In this document: piece by piece, positions 18,150 through 27,997 of the stretch
How positions within the stretch are numbered: the stretch's first letter is position 1
Layout of the letters: each line of letters begins with the position of its first letter
NCBI RefSeq assembly: GCF_000264295.1
Contig: NZ_AJXT01000029.1
Location: 1-64,000, forward strand
Direction of reading: 5' to 3'
Source of the DNA: Rhodanobacter spathiphylli B39
GTDB taxonomy: Bacteria > Pseudomonadota > Gammaproteobacteria > Xanthomonadales > Rhodanobacteraceae
Length of the DNA: 64,000 bases
Position numbers and translations under genes: made by a program
Notes under the pieces: model-generated
The model's database searches: none
What the model saw: the letters and a program-made list of their open reading frames with translations, nothing else
What the model was told of the DNA's origin: nothing

Positions 18150-19643
18150 ATGCCCAAGTCTTCCGAACCTGTTTCAACCTCATCGAACCCGCGCCTGCGG
18201 GCACTGCTCGGACACGAGTTCTTCGCGCCGCATCACTGGAAGCGCCGGCTGGTGCTGTGGTTCGGCGCGATACTCGTGGCGCTGGCGGCGATCCTGTTTG
18301 CCAAGGCAAGCGTGTGGTCGTACCAGCTGTTCCTGCGCATCCTCGACCACGGCGTCTGGATTCCGCTGATCCTCACCCCGATCGTGTTCGCCCTGCTCGC
18401 CCGGGTCACCGAGGGCCGGTTCCGCGCAACGCGGGGCAGCGGCATTCCCCAGGTGATCGGCACGTTGCACATCGAGGACGAAGGCTTTCGTGCGCGGATG
18501 CTGGCGCTGCCGATTGCCGCGGGCAAGATGGCGCTGACCCTGATCGCGCTGGCGGTGGGCGCGTCGATCGGCCGCGAAGGACCGACCGTGCACGTGGGTG
18601 CGGGCCTGTTCTACTCGCTGGGCCGGCGCTTCGGCTTCGATGATCCCAGGGCCGCTTCGCGTTTCATCCTGGCCGGTGGCGCGGCCGGCATCGCGGCGGC
18701 GTTCAACACGCCGCTGGCCGGCGTGGTGTTCGCGATCGAGGAACTGGCCGGCACCTTCGAGCACCGCTTCAGCGGCCTGCTGCTGACCGCGGTGATCATC
18801 GGCGGCGTGGTGTCGCTCGGCATCATGGGCAACTACTCATACTTCGGCGAGGTCGAGGCCAGCCTGCCGCTGGGCCACGCCTGGCTGGCGGTGTTGCTGA
18901 CCGGGGTGATCGGCGGCTTGCTGGGCGGCCTGTTCGCGCGCCTGATCCTGCTGAGCCAGCGCGGCCCGCTGGCCCGCATCGGTCGCCTGCGCGCGCGCTG
19001 GCCGGTGGCGTTCGCGGCAGGCTGCGGGCTCACCCTCGCCGTGCTCGGCGTGTGCACCCACAACAGCATCTACGGCACCGGCTACGACCAGGCGCGGGCG
19101 ATCGTGCAGGGCGCCGCGAACATGCCCGACCAGGGCTTCGGCATCGCCAAGCTGCTGGCCAACGTGGTCTCGTACTGGGCCGGCATCCCCGGCGGCATCT
19201 TCTCGCCGGCACTGGCGGTCGGCGCGGGCCTTGGCCAGAACATCGCGCACCTGTTGCCCGGCGTGCCCGCCGCCGCGGTGGTGCTGCTGGGCATGAGCGC
19301 CTACCTGGCCGGCGTCACCGGCGCACCACTGACCTCGGCGGTGATCGCGATGGAGCTGACCGACAACCAGGACATGGTGATCCCGATCATGGCGGCCTGC
19401 CTGCTGGCCCGCGCCGCCGCCTCGCTGTTCTGCCCCACGCCGGTGTACCGCGATTTTGCCGAGCGCATGGTGCAGGACTTCGAGCGGCAGCAGGCCAGCC
19501 AGCGCCCAAGCCAGGACGTGGTCTACGAACTGGCCGACGATACTCTGGACGAGACCGGCGACGTCGCGCCGACCTCAGTGCGCACCACCGCGTTCGACGA
19601 GCCGGCCACACCGGCCGACCCGCCACCACCCGCACAACCCTGA
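18150..19643 (+). CDS. clcA: ClC-type chloride/proton antiporter
   Basis: A 497-residue membrane protein with all three ClC selectivity motifs: GSGIP near residue 93, GREGP near 145 carrying the gating glutamate, and GIPGGIFSP near 350. The internal proton glutamate is kept in AIEELAGTFEHRF. These are features of the Cl-/H+ exchangers used in acid resistance. A roughly 60-residue hydrophilic C-terminal tail rich in acidic residues and prolines follows the last helix. hutI begins 48 bases downstream on the same strand. Confidence 0.93.
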   Translation: MPKSSEPVSTSSNPRLRALLGHEFFAPHHWKRRLVLWFGAILVALAAILFAKASVWSYQLFLRILDHGVWIPLILTPIVFALLARVTEGRFRATRGSGIPQVIGTLHIEDEGFRARMLALPIAAGKMALTLIALAVGASIGREGPTVHVGAGLFYSLGRRFGFDDPRAASRFILAGGAAGIAAAFNTPLAGVVFAIEELAGTFEHRFSGLLLTAVIIGGVVSLGIMGNYSYFGEVEASLPLGHAWLAVLLTGVIGGLLGGLFARLILLSQRGPLARIGRLRARWPVAFAAGCGLTLAVLGVCTHNSIYGTGYDQARAIVQGAANMPDQGFGIAKLLANVVSYWAGIPGGIFSPALAVGAGLGQNIAHLLPGVPAAAVVLLGMSAYLAGVTGAPLTSAVIAMELTDNQDMVIPIMAACLLARAAASLFCPTPVYRDFAERMVQDFERQQASQRPSQDVVYELADDTLDETGDVAPTSVRTTAFDEPATPADPPPPAQP

Positions 19644-19691
19644 TCCCTCCGCGCCGCCCCTTGCGCCGACCTCCGCCGGAACCCGATCGAC

Positions 19692-20921
19692 ATGAGCCAC
19701 CCTCGCTGGGACACCTTGCTGATCAACGCGACGCTGGCCACGTTCGCGGGTGAGGCGCCGTACGGACTGATCGAACACGGGGCGATCGCGATGCACCACG
19801 GCCGCATCGCCTGGCTCGGCCGGATGGACGAGCTGCCCGGCGAACCCGCATCGCTGGCCGACGCGATCCGCTCGCTGGACGGCGCGCTGGTCACGCCGGG
19901 ACTGATCGACTGCCATACCCACCTGGTCTTCGGCGGCGACCGCGCCCACGAGTTCGACCTGCGCCTGAACGGCGCCAGCTACGAGGAGATCGCCCGCGCC
20001 GGCGGCGGCATCGCCTCCAGCGTCACCGCCACCCGCGCCGCCAGCGAGGAACAGTTGCTGGCGCAATCGCTGCCACGCGCCCGCGCGCTGCTGGCCGATG
20101 GCGTGACCACGCTGGAGATCAAGTCCGGCTACGGGCTGGACCTGGACAGCGAGCGGCGCATGCTGCGCGTGGCGCGCCGGATCGGGCGCGAACTGGGCAT
20201 CGGCGTGCGCACCAGTTTCCTGGGCCTGCACGCGCTGCCGCCGGAATACAAGGATCGACGCGACGATTACGTGGCCCTGGCCTGCGACGAGATGCTGCCC
20301 GCGCTGGCCGCCGAGGGCCTGGTCGATGCGGTGGACGCCTTCTGCGAAGGCATCGGCTTCAGTCGCGAGGAGACGCGCCGCGTGTTCGAACGGGCGAAGC
20401 AGCTCGGCCTGCCGGTGAAGCTGCACGCCGAACAGCTTTCCGACCTGGATGGCGCCGCCCTGGTCGCCGAGTACGGCGGCCTGTCGGCCGATCACCTGGA
20501 ACACCTCGGCGACAACGGCATCCGCGCGATGGCCGCGGCCGGCACCGTGGCAGTGCTGCTGCCGGGCGCGTTCTACGCGTTGCGCGAAACGAAACTGCCG
20601 CCGATCGAACGCCTGCGCGAGCACGCCGTGCCGATCGCGATCGCCACCGACTGCAACCCCGGCACCTCGCCGCTGCTGTCGCTGCGCCTGGCCGCCGGCA
20701 TGGCCTGCACGCTGTTCCGCCTGACACCGGAAGAGGCATTGCGCGGCGTCACGGTGCATGCGGCGCGTGCGCTGGGCCTGCGCGATCGCGGCACGCTGGC
20801 GGTCGGCCAGCGCGCCGACCTGGCGGTGTGGCAGGCGAAGCAGCCGGCGGAACTGTGCTACTGGATCGGCGGACAGCTGCTGCGCGGGCTGTGGATCGGC
20901 GGCGAATCAGTGCCGGCGTAG
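19692..20921 (+). CDS. hutI: Imidazolonepropionase
   Basis: This amidohydrolase opens 4-imidazolone-5-propionate to N-formimidoyl-L-glutamate, the third step of histidine degradation. The 409-residue protein carries the metal ligands in [22 protein letters not shown] and the aspartate in [10 protein letters not shown]. The family signature [19 protein letters not shown] follows the first ligands, as in other HutI proteins. Its last 15 bases overlap the 3' end of lpxK on the opposite strand, so the two coding regions share sequence. Confidence 0.97.
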   Translation: MSHPRWDTLLINATLATFAGEAPYGLIEHGAIAMHHGRIAWLGRMDELPGEPASLADAIRSLDGALVTPGLIDCHTHLVFGGDRAHEFDLRLNGASYEEIARAGGGIASSVTATRAASEEQLLAQSLPRARALLADGVTTLEIKSGYGLDLDSERRMLRVARRIGRELGIGVRTSFLGLHALPPEYKDRRDDYVALACDEMLPALAAEGLVDAVDAFCEGIGFSREETRRVFERAKQLGLPVKLHAEQLSDLDGAALVAEYGGLSADHLEHLGDNGIRAMAAAGTVAVLLPGAFYALRETKLPPIERLREHAVPIAIATDCNPGTSPLLSLRLAAGMACTLFRLTPEEALRGVTVHAARALGLRDRGTLAVGQRADLAVWQAKQPAELCYWIGGQLLRGLWIGGESVPA

Positions 20922-21893
20922 CGCCGCCTCGACGCGGGCGGTCAGCGCGTCGAAGAACGCCAGCGGCAACTGCGCCCGCACCGGCACCCGGAACCAGTCC
21001 GGGCGGGCGAAGCCGGCGCACTTCACCGCGTCCTTGTCGGTCATCAGCAGCGGCAGCTGGTCACCGAAGGCGAGATCGCCCGGGACAAACGCATGGTGGT
21101 CGGCAAACGGGTGTCCGATCACCTCGATGCCCGCGTCGCGCAGACTGTCGAAGAATCGCTGCGGGTTGCCGATCGCGGCGACGGCATGCACGCGCTGGCC
21201 ACGGAAGGTCGCCAGCGACTGCCGCCGCCCGTCGGCCAGGGCGACGACGTCGCCGCCGTGCAACTGCATCGGATACTCGCCGGGCTCGGCGACGCCACCA
21301 TTGCATACGCGCAGGTCGACGCGCTGCAGCCGGGTGAGCGGTTCGCGCAAGGGACCGGCGGGCAGCAGGCGGCGATTGCCGAACCGGCGCACGCCGTCGA
21401 TCACGCAGATCTCCACGTCGCGCGCCAGCCGGTAGTGCTGCAAGCCGTCATCGGCGAGCACCACGTCGCAGCCGGCGTCCAGCAGCAACTGCGCCGCGGC
21501 GGGACGATCGCGACCGATCGCCACCGGCACGCCGCTGGCGTGGATCAGGCAGGGTTCGTCGCCGACCCGCGCCGGGTCGGGCGCAGCGCCGAGCAGCAGC
21601 GGTTCGCGCTGGGTTCCGCCATGGCCGCGGCTGACCACGCCGGGACGATGGCCGCGCTCGCGCAGGGCTTCGACCACGGCGATCGTCAACGGCGTCTTGC
21701 CGGTGCCGCCCACGCTGAGGTTGCCGATCACCACCACCGGTGCGGCCAGTCGCACGCTGCGCAGCACGCCGCGCCGGAACAGCAGGCTGCGGGTGCGGGT
21801 GACGGCGCCGTACAGCAGCGCCAGCGGCGCCGTCCACCACGGCGCCGGGGCGCCGCGATACCAGGCTGATTCGAGCGTGTCGATCAGCGCCAC
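20907..21893 (-). CDS. lpxK: Tetraacyldisaccharide 4'-kinase
   Basis: LpxK phosphorylates the 4' position of the lipid A disaccharide precursor at the inner face of the inner membrane. The 328-residue protein has an N-terminal hydrophobic segment, the P-loop [12 protein letters not shown] and the motif [13 protein letters not shown] that binds nucleotide and metal. It lies 10 bases after msbA in the order exbB-exbD-msbA-lpxK, which is common in gammaproteobacteria. Lipid A completion and its export by MsbA are therefore coexpressed. Confidence 0.96.
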   Translation of the reverse strand: MALIDTLESAWYRGAPAPWWTAPLALLYGAVTRTRSLLFRRGVLRSVRLAAPVVVIGNLSVGGTGKTPLTIAVVEALRERGHRPGVVSRGHGGTQREPLLLGAAPDPARVGDEPCLIHASGVPVAIGRDRPAAAQLLLDAGCDVVLADDGLQHYRLARDVEICVIDGVRRFGNRRLLPAGPLREPLTRLQRVDLRVCNGGVAEPGEYPMQLHGGDVVALADGRRQSLATFRGQRVHAVAAIGNPQRFFDSLRDAGIEVIGHPFADHHAFVPGDLAFGDQLPLLMTDKDAVKCAGFARPDWFRVPVRAQLPLAFFDALTARVEAALRRH

Positions 21894-21902
21894 GGCCGCT
21901 CC

Positions 21903-23687
21903 TCAGTCGCCGGCCTGGTCGGCCGCATGGTCATGGAACTGCATGCGATGCAGCGCGGCGTACTGGCCGTCCAGCGCGATCAGTTCGGCATGCCTGCCCC
22001 GCTCGATGATGCGGCCCTGATCCATCACCGCGATCTGGTCGGCGCCTTCGACGGTGGACAGGCGGTGGGCGATCACCAGGGTGGTGCGGTCGCGCATCAG
22101 CCGTTGCAGGGCCTGCTGGATCAGCTGTTCGGATTCGGTGTCGAGCGCGCTGGTGGCTTCGTCCAGCACCAGGATCGGCGCGTTCTTGAGGATGGCGCGG
22201 GCGATCGCGATGCGCTGGCGCTGGCCGCCGGACAGCGTGTTGCCGCTCTGCCCGATGCGGGTGTGGATGCCGTCGGGCAGGCGCGCGATGAACTCCATCG
22301 CGTTGGCCGCCTCGGCCGCCGCGACGATGTCGGCCTCGCTGGCGCCGGCCAGCTCGCCGTAGGCGATGTTGTTGGCCACGGTGTCGTCGAACAGCACCAC
22401 GCTCTGGCCGACCCAGGCGATCTGCCGGCGCAGCGACGGCAGCGTGTATTCCTGGTAGTCCATGTCATCGAGCACGATGCGCCCCGCACCGGGCTCGTAG
22501 AAGCGCGGCAGCAGGCTGACCAGGCTGCTCTTGCCGCTGCCCGAACGGCCGACCAAGGCGGTGACCGTGCCCGGCGCACAGGCCAGGTCGACGCCACGCA
22601 ACGCTTCGTAGTCGCTGTTCGGATAGGTCAGCCGCACGCCCTCGAAACGCAGGTCGCCACGGGTACGCGCCAGCTCGCGCGTGCCGTGGTCGACTTCGGG
22701 CGGCAGGTCGATGACCTCGAACAGATCCTCCGCCGCCGACAGGCCGCGCTGGATGTTCGCCTGCACCTGGGTCAGCCGCTTCAGCGACGGCATCATCGCG
22801 CCCATCGCGGTCAGCACCGCAATGAACACGCCCGAGGAAATATGGTCGATCACGCCCGGCCGGGTACCCAGAAAGACCAGTGCCGCCAGCGCAAATGCGG
22901 CGACGGTCTGGATCGCCGTGCTGGACGTCGCGCTGGTCGCGGCGATCTTCAGGTTCAAACGGCGGGCCTGGTGGGTGACCTGGTCGAAGCGCGCGGCCTC
23001 GTGCTGCTGGCCGCCGTAGATGCGCACTTCACGATGCGCACCAACCGATTCCTCCACCGTGCCGGTCACCGAACCCATCATGCCCTGGATGCGCCGGCTG
23101 ATCAGCCGGTAGCGGCGGCTGACCACGGTGGCGATCAGCACGATCGGCGGAATCATCACCAGCAGGGTCAGCGTGAGGTAGGCGCTGTTGTGCAGCATCA
23201 CGTAGAACATGCCGATCACGGTGACGCCTTCGGTCACCGCCACCTTCACCGCATCGGTCGAGGCCGAGGCCACCTGTTCGCTGGTGTAGGTGATGCGCGA
23301 GATCTGCTGGCCCGATGGTTCGCGGCCGAAGAAGGTCGCCGGCAGGCGCAGGTAGGAAGCGAACACGTCGTGCTGCATCGCCTGCACGATGTTGCGTCCG
23401 ATGTAGGCAATGCCGTAATTGCTGACGAAGGTGCCCAGGCCACGGATACCGAAGATCGCGATGATCCAGATCGGCATCCAGAAGATCAGGTACGGGTCCT
23501 TGTCGAGGAACAGGTCGTCGAACATCGGCCTGAGCAGGTTGGTGAACATCGCCAACCCGCCACCATCCACCGCCATGCCGAGGATCGCCACCAGGCCCAC
23601 CGCCCAGTAGCGCCGAGTATAGCCGAGCAGCCGCCCATAGACGCGCCGGCTGTCGGCATCCCACGCCCCGCCCTTGCGCTTGCTCAC
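21903..23687 (-). CDS. msbA: Lipid A ABC exporter, ATPase and membrane subunit
   Basis: MsbA flips core-lipid A across the inner membrane. The 594-residue half-transporter has six N-terminal transmembrane helices (about residues 28-310) and a C-terminal ATPase with Walker A GRSGSGKSS, signature LSGGQRQRIAIARA, Walker B ILVLDEATSALD and switch IAHRLST. Its start overlaps the exbD stop by four bases (ATGA), so it is translationally coupled with the upstream gene and is followed by lpxK. Confidence 0.95.
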   Translation of the reverse strand: MSKRKGGAWDADSRRVYGRLLGYTRRYWAVGLVAILGMAVDGGGLAMFTNLLRPMFDDLFLDKDPYLIFWMPIWIIAIFGIRGLGTFVSNYGIAYIGRNIVQAMQHDVFASYLRLPATFFGREPSGQQISRITYTSEQVASASTDAVKVAVTEGVTVIGMFYVMLHNSAYLTLTLLVMIPPIVLIATVVSRRYRLISRRIQGMMGSVTGTVEESVGAHREVRIYGGQQHEAARFDQVTHQARRLNLKIAATSATSSTAIQTVAAFALAALVFLGTRPGVIDHISSGVFIAVLTAMGAMMPSLKRLTQVQANIQRGLSAAEDLFEVIDLPPEVDHGTRELARTRGDLRFEGVRLTYPNSDYEALRGVDLACAPGTVTALVGRSGSGKSSLVSLLPRFYEPGAGRIVLDDMDYQEYTLPSLRRQIAWVGQSVVLFDDTVANNIAYGELAGASEADIVAAAEAANAMEFIARLPDGIHTRIGQSGNTLSGGQRQRIAIARAILKNAPILVLDEATSALDTESEQLIQQALQRLMRDRTTLVIAHRLSTVEGADQIAVMDQGRIIERGRHAELIALDGQYAALHRMQFHDHAADQAGD

Positions 23688-24115
23688 TGCGCCGCGCCCG
23701 GCTTGGTCGGCGTGGTGGCGATCGACAGCCGGGTGAAGCCGAGCTGGCCCAGCGCGTCCATCGCGGTGACCACGTTCTGGTTCGGCGTCATCGCATCGGC
23801 CCGGATCGTCACCGGGCGGTCGCGGTCGTCACCGGCGTTGCGCGCGATGGTCTGCTTCAGCGCCTCGATGCCCTCGCCCATCACCTCGTCGCTGCCCACG
23901 AAGAAACGGCCGTCGCGGTCGATCATGATGGTCAGCACCTGGGTGTTCAGGTCGCGATCCTGGGCGCTGGCCTGCGGCAGGGTCACCTGCATGCGCGAGT
24001 GCTGGATGAAGGTGCTGGTGAGCACGAAGAACATCAGCAGGGTCAGCAGCACGTCGATCAACGGAATCACGTTGATCTCGAAGTCGTCGCCCCGGCGGTC
24101 GTTGCTGATACGCAT
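23684..24115 (-). CDS. exbD: ExbD/TolR-family biopolymer transport protein
   Basis: A 143-residue protein with a short cytoplasmic N-terminus, one membrane helix (INVIPLIDVLLTLLMFFVLTS) carrying the conserved aspartate that takes part in proton flow, and a periplasmic domain. It pairs with ExbB to drive a TonB- or Tol-like machine with the proton gradient. No tonB gene is nearby. It is upstream of and overlaps msbA. Confidence 0.92.
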   Translation of the reverse strand: MRISNDRRGDDFEINVIPLIDVLLTLLMFFVLTSTFIQHSRMQVTLPQASAQDRDLNTQVLTIMIDRDGRFFVGSDEVMGEGIEALKQTIARNAGDDRDRPVTIRADAMTPNQNVVTAMDALGQLGFTRLSIATTPTKPGAAQ

Positions 24116-24125
24116 CGGTGTGCGC

Positions 24126-24806
24126 TCAGCCTGCGCCTGGCGCGGTCGGCGCCGGCGTCCGGCGCGGTCGTGCCGCCGCGCTGGCCGCGGCCGTGGCGGC
24201 CGCCGGCGACAGGGTCAGCTCGTCGAGCAGTGCGGTGGCCTGCTTTTCCATCTCCACGCAGTAACCGGCCACGCGCGAACGGAAGTAGCGATGCAGCACA
24301 TAGGCGGGAATCGCCACGGTCAGGCCCGACGCTGTACAGATCAGCGCTTCGCCGATGCCGCCGGCCATCTTCGCCGGATCGCCGATGCCGCCGGCCATCA
24401 CCTCCATGAACATGCGGATCAGGCCGATCACCGTGCCGAACAGGCCCAGCAGCGGGCCGATCAGGGCGATCGTGCCCAGCGTGTTGAGGTAGCGCTCCAT
24501 CCGGTGGATGACGTGCCGGCCGGTGTCCTCGATGCGTTCCTTGATGATCTCGCGGGGCTGCCGGCGCACGGTCAGCGCGGCCGCCAGCAACTCGCCCAGC
24601 GGTGAGCCGCTGGCCAGCGTGTCCAGGTGCTTGGGATCGAGTTGACCCGAGCGTGCCCACTGGCGCACTTCGTCGCCCAGGCCGGGCGGCAACACGGATT
24701 GCCGGCGCAGCGTCCAGCAACGTTCCAGCACGATCGCCAGGGCGATCGCCGAACAGATCAGGATGGGCACCATCGCCCAGCCGCCAGCCATCAGAATTTC
24801 CAGCAC
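24126..24806 (-). CDS. exbB: ExbB/MotA/TolQ-family proton channel protein
   Basis: A 226-residue protein with three membrane helices in the ExbB arrangement: one near the N-terminus (MVPILICSAIALAIVLERCW), then a long cytoplasmic loop, then two helices with TLGTIALIGPLLGLFGTVIGLI and the C-terminal AIPAYVLHRYFRSR region. The GTG at 24806, with GGGG eight bases upstream, is preferred over an ATG five codons inside and over a longer frame with no ribosome binding site. It forms the motor with ExbD. Confidence 0.9.
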   Translation of the reverse strand: MLEILMAGGWAMVPILICSAIALAIVLERCWTLRRQSVLPPGLGDEVRQWARSGQLDPKHLDTLASGSPLGELLAAALTVRRQPREIIKERIEDTGRHVIHRMERYLNTLGTIALIGPLLGLFGTVIGLIRMFMEVMAGGIGDPAKMAGGIGEALICTASGLTVAIPAYVLHRYFRSRVAGYCVEMEKQATALLDELTLSPAAATAAASAAARPRRTPAPTAPGAG

Positions 24807-24890
24807 TTTTCGACCCCAACATGCGACCCGACTTGGAAGCGCGCATGATAGCAGTCTGGCCCGGCCGTACTGCGGCGGGTGTGGCATTCC

Positions 24891-27191
24891 TCACTCGCGC
24901 CAGTAACGCGGTTGCCGCTGGCGCCAGCCGGCTTCGCGCCGTGGCGGGGCATCGACCGGGAAATCCAGCGCGATGGCGCCCTGCACCGCGGTATTGAACA
25001 CCGGCACCCCGGCTGCCGCGTAGCGCGCCAGCACCTCGGGCTTCGGATGACCGAAGCGGTTGCGCCAGCCGGCCGACACGATCGCCACCGACGGCTGCAC
25101 CGCGGCGATGAAGCCCGCGCCGGACGAGGTCTTGCTGCCATGGTGGGGCACCAGCAGCACGACGGGCGGCCCCGCTCCGAGACTCGCCGCCACCGGCGGC
25201 TCCACCGCGGAACTGATGTCGCCGCTGAGCAGCAACCGGCCGGAACGGTTCTCCACCAGCAGCACGCAGGAACTGTCGTTGTCGCGATCAGCCGCACCCG
25301 CCGGCGGATTCAGCACGCGGAAGCGCACGCCATCCCAGGTCCACGCCTGGCCGGCCACGCATTGGCGCATCGGCAGGTGCATCCGCGCCGGTTCGCCTGC
25401 GTAGCGCGGCGCCTCCGGAAACGCCTCGGCAACGACCCGGGCGCCGCCGGCGTGATCGTTGTCGCCGTGGCTGATCATCAGCAGGTCGAGCCGGCCCACG
25501 CCCAGCGCATGCAAGGCGGGCAACACCACCGCTTCGCCGAGGTCGAAGCCCGATGGATAGCGTGCGCCGGCGTCGTAGACCAGCACGTGGTCGTGCGTGC
25601 GCAGCAACACCGACAGGCCCTGCCCCACGTCGAGCACCCACGCCTGGAACGCGCCTTCCGGCGGCGTGGACAGCGGTGGCCGCAGCAGGGGCAGGAACAG
25701 CAGCAGGCCCAGCCAGCGCAGCGGCATCCCGCGCGGCATGAACAGCCACAGCGCGCCCAGCACCGCGAGCAGCAGCGCCCAGGGCTGCACGGTGGGCAGA
25801 TACCAGTGCGCACCCGGCCAGGTCGCCATCTGCTCCAGCAACCACCATTGCGCGTGGGCCATCCGTGCGGCCAGCCACAACACCGGCCCGGCCAGCGGCG
25901 GGCACAGGCCCAGCATCAGCATGCCGCCCAGCGCGCATGGCACGATCACGAAGCTGACCAGCGGCACCGCGATCAGGTTCGACAAGGCGCCGACCAGCGA
26001 AGCCTGGCCGAAGAACCACATCGTCAGCGGCAGCAGGGCCACCGTCATCACCAGCTGCCCTGCGGTCAGCTCGTGCAGGAACGCGCGCAGGCCGCGCCCG
26101 CGCGATTGCAGGCACAGCATGAGGAAGCCCACGCCGACGAAGGACAGCCAGAATCCCGCCGCCAGCACCGCCAGCGGGTCGAACAGCAGGATCGCGATCA
26201 TCGCCAGCGCCAGCGACTGGGCGCCGCCGCTGCCACGCCGGCTGCAACGCGCCAGCGTCACCACGGCGATCATCAGCAGGGTGCGCACCGTCGGCAGGCC
26301 GAAGCCGGCCAGCGCGCTGTACATCGTCGCCACCAGCAAGGCCGCGGCCGCCTGGGCTTGCGGCCGCGGCAGGCGCAGACCCAGCCCCGGCCACAACGCA
26401 TACGACAGCCACGCCAGCCACACGCCGAACACCGCGGCCACGCCGACATGGAAGCCGGAAATCGCGATCAGGTGCGAGACCCCGTTGGCGCGCGCCACCG
26501 CCCAGTCCTGCGGCTGCAGGCCGCGGGTGTCGCCCACGGCGAATGCCTGCAGCAAGGCGGCGTCATGGTGGTCGCCGACCCGTGCGGCGATGCCGCGGGC
26601 GACCGCATCGCGGATCGCGTTGACGCACCAGCGTCGCTCGCCGAGCGAGCGGTTGTCCGGGTCATCCCGCACGTAGCCGGTGGCGACGATGCCGCGCTCC
26701 AGCGCGGAACGTTCGCTGTCGGCCGCACCCGGGTCCAGCAGGCCGCGGGGCCGCTTCAGGCGCAGCAGCAGATGCCAGCGCGAACATGGCTGCAGCGGTG
26801 GTGCATCCTCGTACCACGACACGGTGACCCGCCCATGCAGCGCGACGGGCTTTCCGTCGGCGGTGGCTTGCTCCACGCGCAGACTGAAACGACTCGCGTC
26901 GGGATGGATCAGCGGCAGATCGGCGATGCTGCCGACCACGGCCAGGTCGACGCCTTCCAGCGCGCGCGGCAGCCTTGCATCCATTGCCGCTGCGCCATGC
27001 CACGCCGCCCACGCCGCGCCGAACAGCAGGCAGGCCAGCCAGTGACAACGCGGCCAGCGCCAGGCGAGCAGGACGATCACCGGCACCAGGCACGGCAGCC
27101 ACGCATGCGGCGGCAGCCGCGGCAACCATTGCACCAGCAGGACCCCGAGCAGCAAGGCCAGCGCCGCGGTGATCGCCGTCAGTCGCCCCAT
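24891..27191 (-). CDS. comEC: DNA internalisation protein ComEC/Rec2
   Basis: A 766-residue polytopic protein that forms the inner-membrane channel for transforming DNA. The order is standard: an N-terminal membrane and OB-like region (1-180), a competence domain of many helices (about 215-490) opening with NGVSHLIAISGFHVG, and a C-terminal metallo-beta-lactamase-like domain with SHGDNDHAGGA and PHHGSKTSSG. It suggests natural competence in the organism. It sits between the lol genes and exbB on the same strand. Confidence 0.94.
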   Translation of the reverse strand: MGRLTAITAALALLLGVLLVQWLPRLPPHAWLPCLVPVIVLLAWRWPRCHWLACLLFGAAWAAWHGAAAMDARLPRALEGVDLAVVGSIADLPLIHPDASRFSLRVEQATADGKPVALHGRVTVSWYEDAPPLQPCSRWHLLLRLKRPRGLLDPGAADSERSALERGIVATGYVRDDPDNRSLGERRWCVNAIRDAVARGIAARVGDHHDAALLQAFAVGDTRGLQPQDWAVARANGVSHLIAISGFHVGVAAVFGVWLAWLSYALWPGLGLRLPRPQAQAAAALLVATMYSALAGFGLPTVRTLLMIAVVTLARCSRRGSGGAQSLALAMIAILLFDPLAVLAAGFWLSFVGVGFLMLCLQSRGRGLRAFLHELTAGQLVMTVALLPLTMWFFGQASLVGALSNLIAVPLVSFVIVPCALGGMLMLGLCPPLAGPVLWLAARMAHAQWWLLEQMATWPGAHWYLPTVQPWALLLAVLGALWLFMPRGMPLRWLGLLLFLPLLRPPLSTPPEGAFQAWVLDVGQGLSVLLRTHDHVLVYDAGARYPSGFDLGEAVVLPALHALGVGRLDLLMISHGDNDHAGGARVVAEAFPEAPRYAGEPARMHLPMRQCVAGQAWTWDGVRFRVLNPPAGAADRDNDSSCVLLVENRSGRLLLSGDISSAVEPPVAASLGAGPPVVLLVPHHGSKTSSGAGFIAAVQPSVAIVSAGWRNRFGHPKPEVLARYAAAGVPVFNTAVQGAIALDFPVDAPPRREAGWRQRQPRYWRE

Positions 27192-27283
27192 GCCGCGCGC
27201 CCCGTTCCATCCTGGAAGAAGCCGAGACTAGCGCGGCTCGAGCCGGGGCGCAGATGAAATGCGTGTAGGTCTTCGCCGGGACG

Positions 27284-27997
27284 TCAGTCCCGTGGAGCTT
27301 CCTGCAGCCTGCCGTTGTGCAGCACCAGGGTGCGATCCATCTTCGCGGCCAGATGCGGATCATGGGTGACCAGCACGAAGCTGGTGCCGATCTCGCGGTT
27401 GAGCTCCAGCATCAATTCGTAGACCTGCGCCGCATTGGCCTCGTCGAGGTTGCCGGTGGGTTCGTCGCCCAGCACGCAGGCCGGCCGGGTCACCAGCGCC
27501 CGGGCCACCGCACAACGCTGGCGCTCGCCACCGGACAACTCGGACGGCTTGTGATGCGTGCGTCCGCCGAGGCCGACCCGCTCCAGCAGCACCATCGCCT
27601 GCTTTTCCGCTTCGGCGATTGCGGTGCCGCGGATCAGCAGCGGCATGCACACGTTTTCCAGCGCGGTGAACTCGGGCAGCAGGTGGTGGAACTGGTAGAT
27701 GAAACCCAGCGAGCGGTTGCGCACGCGGCCGCGCTCGGCGTCGGACAGTTTCGACAGCACGCGGCCGTCCACCTCCACCTCGCCGGTGGTCAGCGTGTCG
27801 AGCCCGCCGATGATGTGCAGCAGCGTGCTCTTGCCCGAGCCGGACGCGCCGACGATCGCCATGGTCTGCCCGCGCTTCAGGGTGAAGCTGACGTCGCTCA
27901 GCACGTCGGTGCGCAGGCCGCCTTCGGCATAGGTCTTGGCCACGCCGGTGGCGCGCAGCACGTTTTCGGTCTTCTCGGTCATGACGGTCTTATTCAT
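27284..27997 (-). CDS. lolD: Lipoprotein-releasing ABC transporter ATPase
   Basis: LolD powers extraction of outer-membrane lipoproteins from the inner membrane for handover to LolA. The 237-residue protein has Walker [10 protein letters not shown] at residues 50-58, signature [15 protein letters not shown], Walker [12 protein letters not shown] and the switch VTHD. LolD-typical features include [18 protein letters not shown]. Its start overlaps the stop of lolC by eight bases, so the two are coupled. An ATG five codons in (MTEKTEN) is an alternative start. Confidence 0.95.
   Translation of the reverse strand: MNKTVMTEKTENVLRATGVAKTYAEGGLRTDVLSDVSFTLKRGQTMAIVGASGSGKSTLLHIIGGLDTLTTGEVEVDGRVLSKLSDAERGRVRNRSLGFIYQFHHLLPEFTALENVCMPLLIRGTAIAEAEKQAMVLLERVGLGGRTHHKPSELSGGERQRCAVARALVTRPACVLGDEPTGNLDEANAAQVYELMLELNREIGTSFVLVTHDPHLAAKMDRTLVLHNGRLQEAPRD

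Noticed and set aside
21927-24605. An 892-codon open frame on the plus strand opposite msbA and exbBD
   Set aside because: The minus-strand genes carry complete ABC and ExbBD motifs, while the plus-strand product has no domain and a biased His, Gln, Arg and Asp composition.
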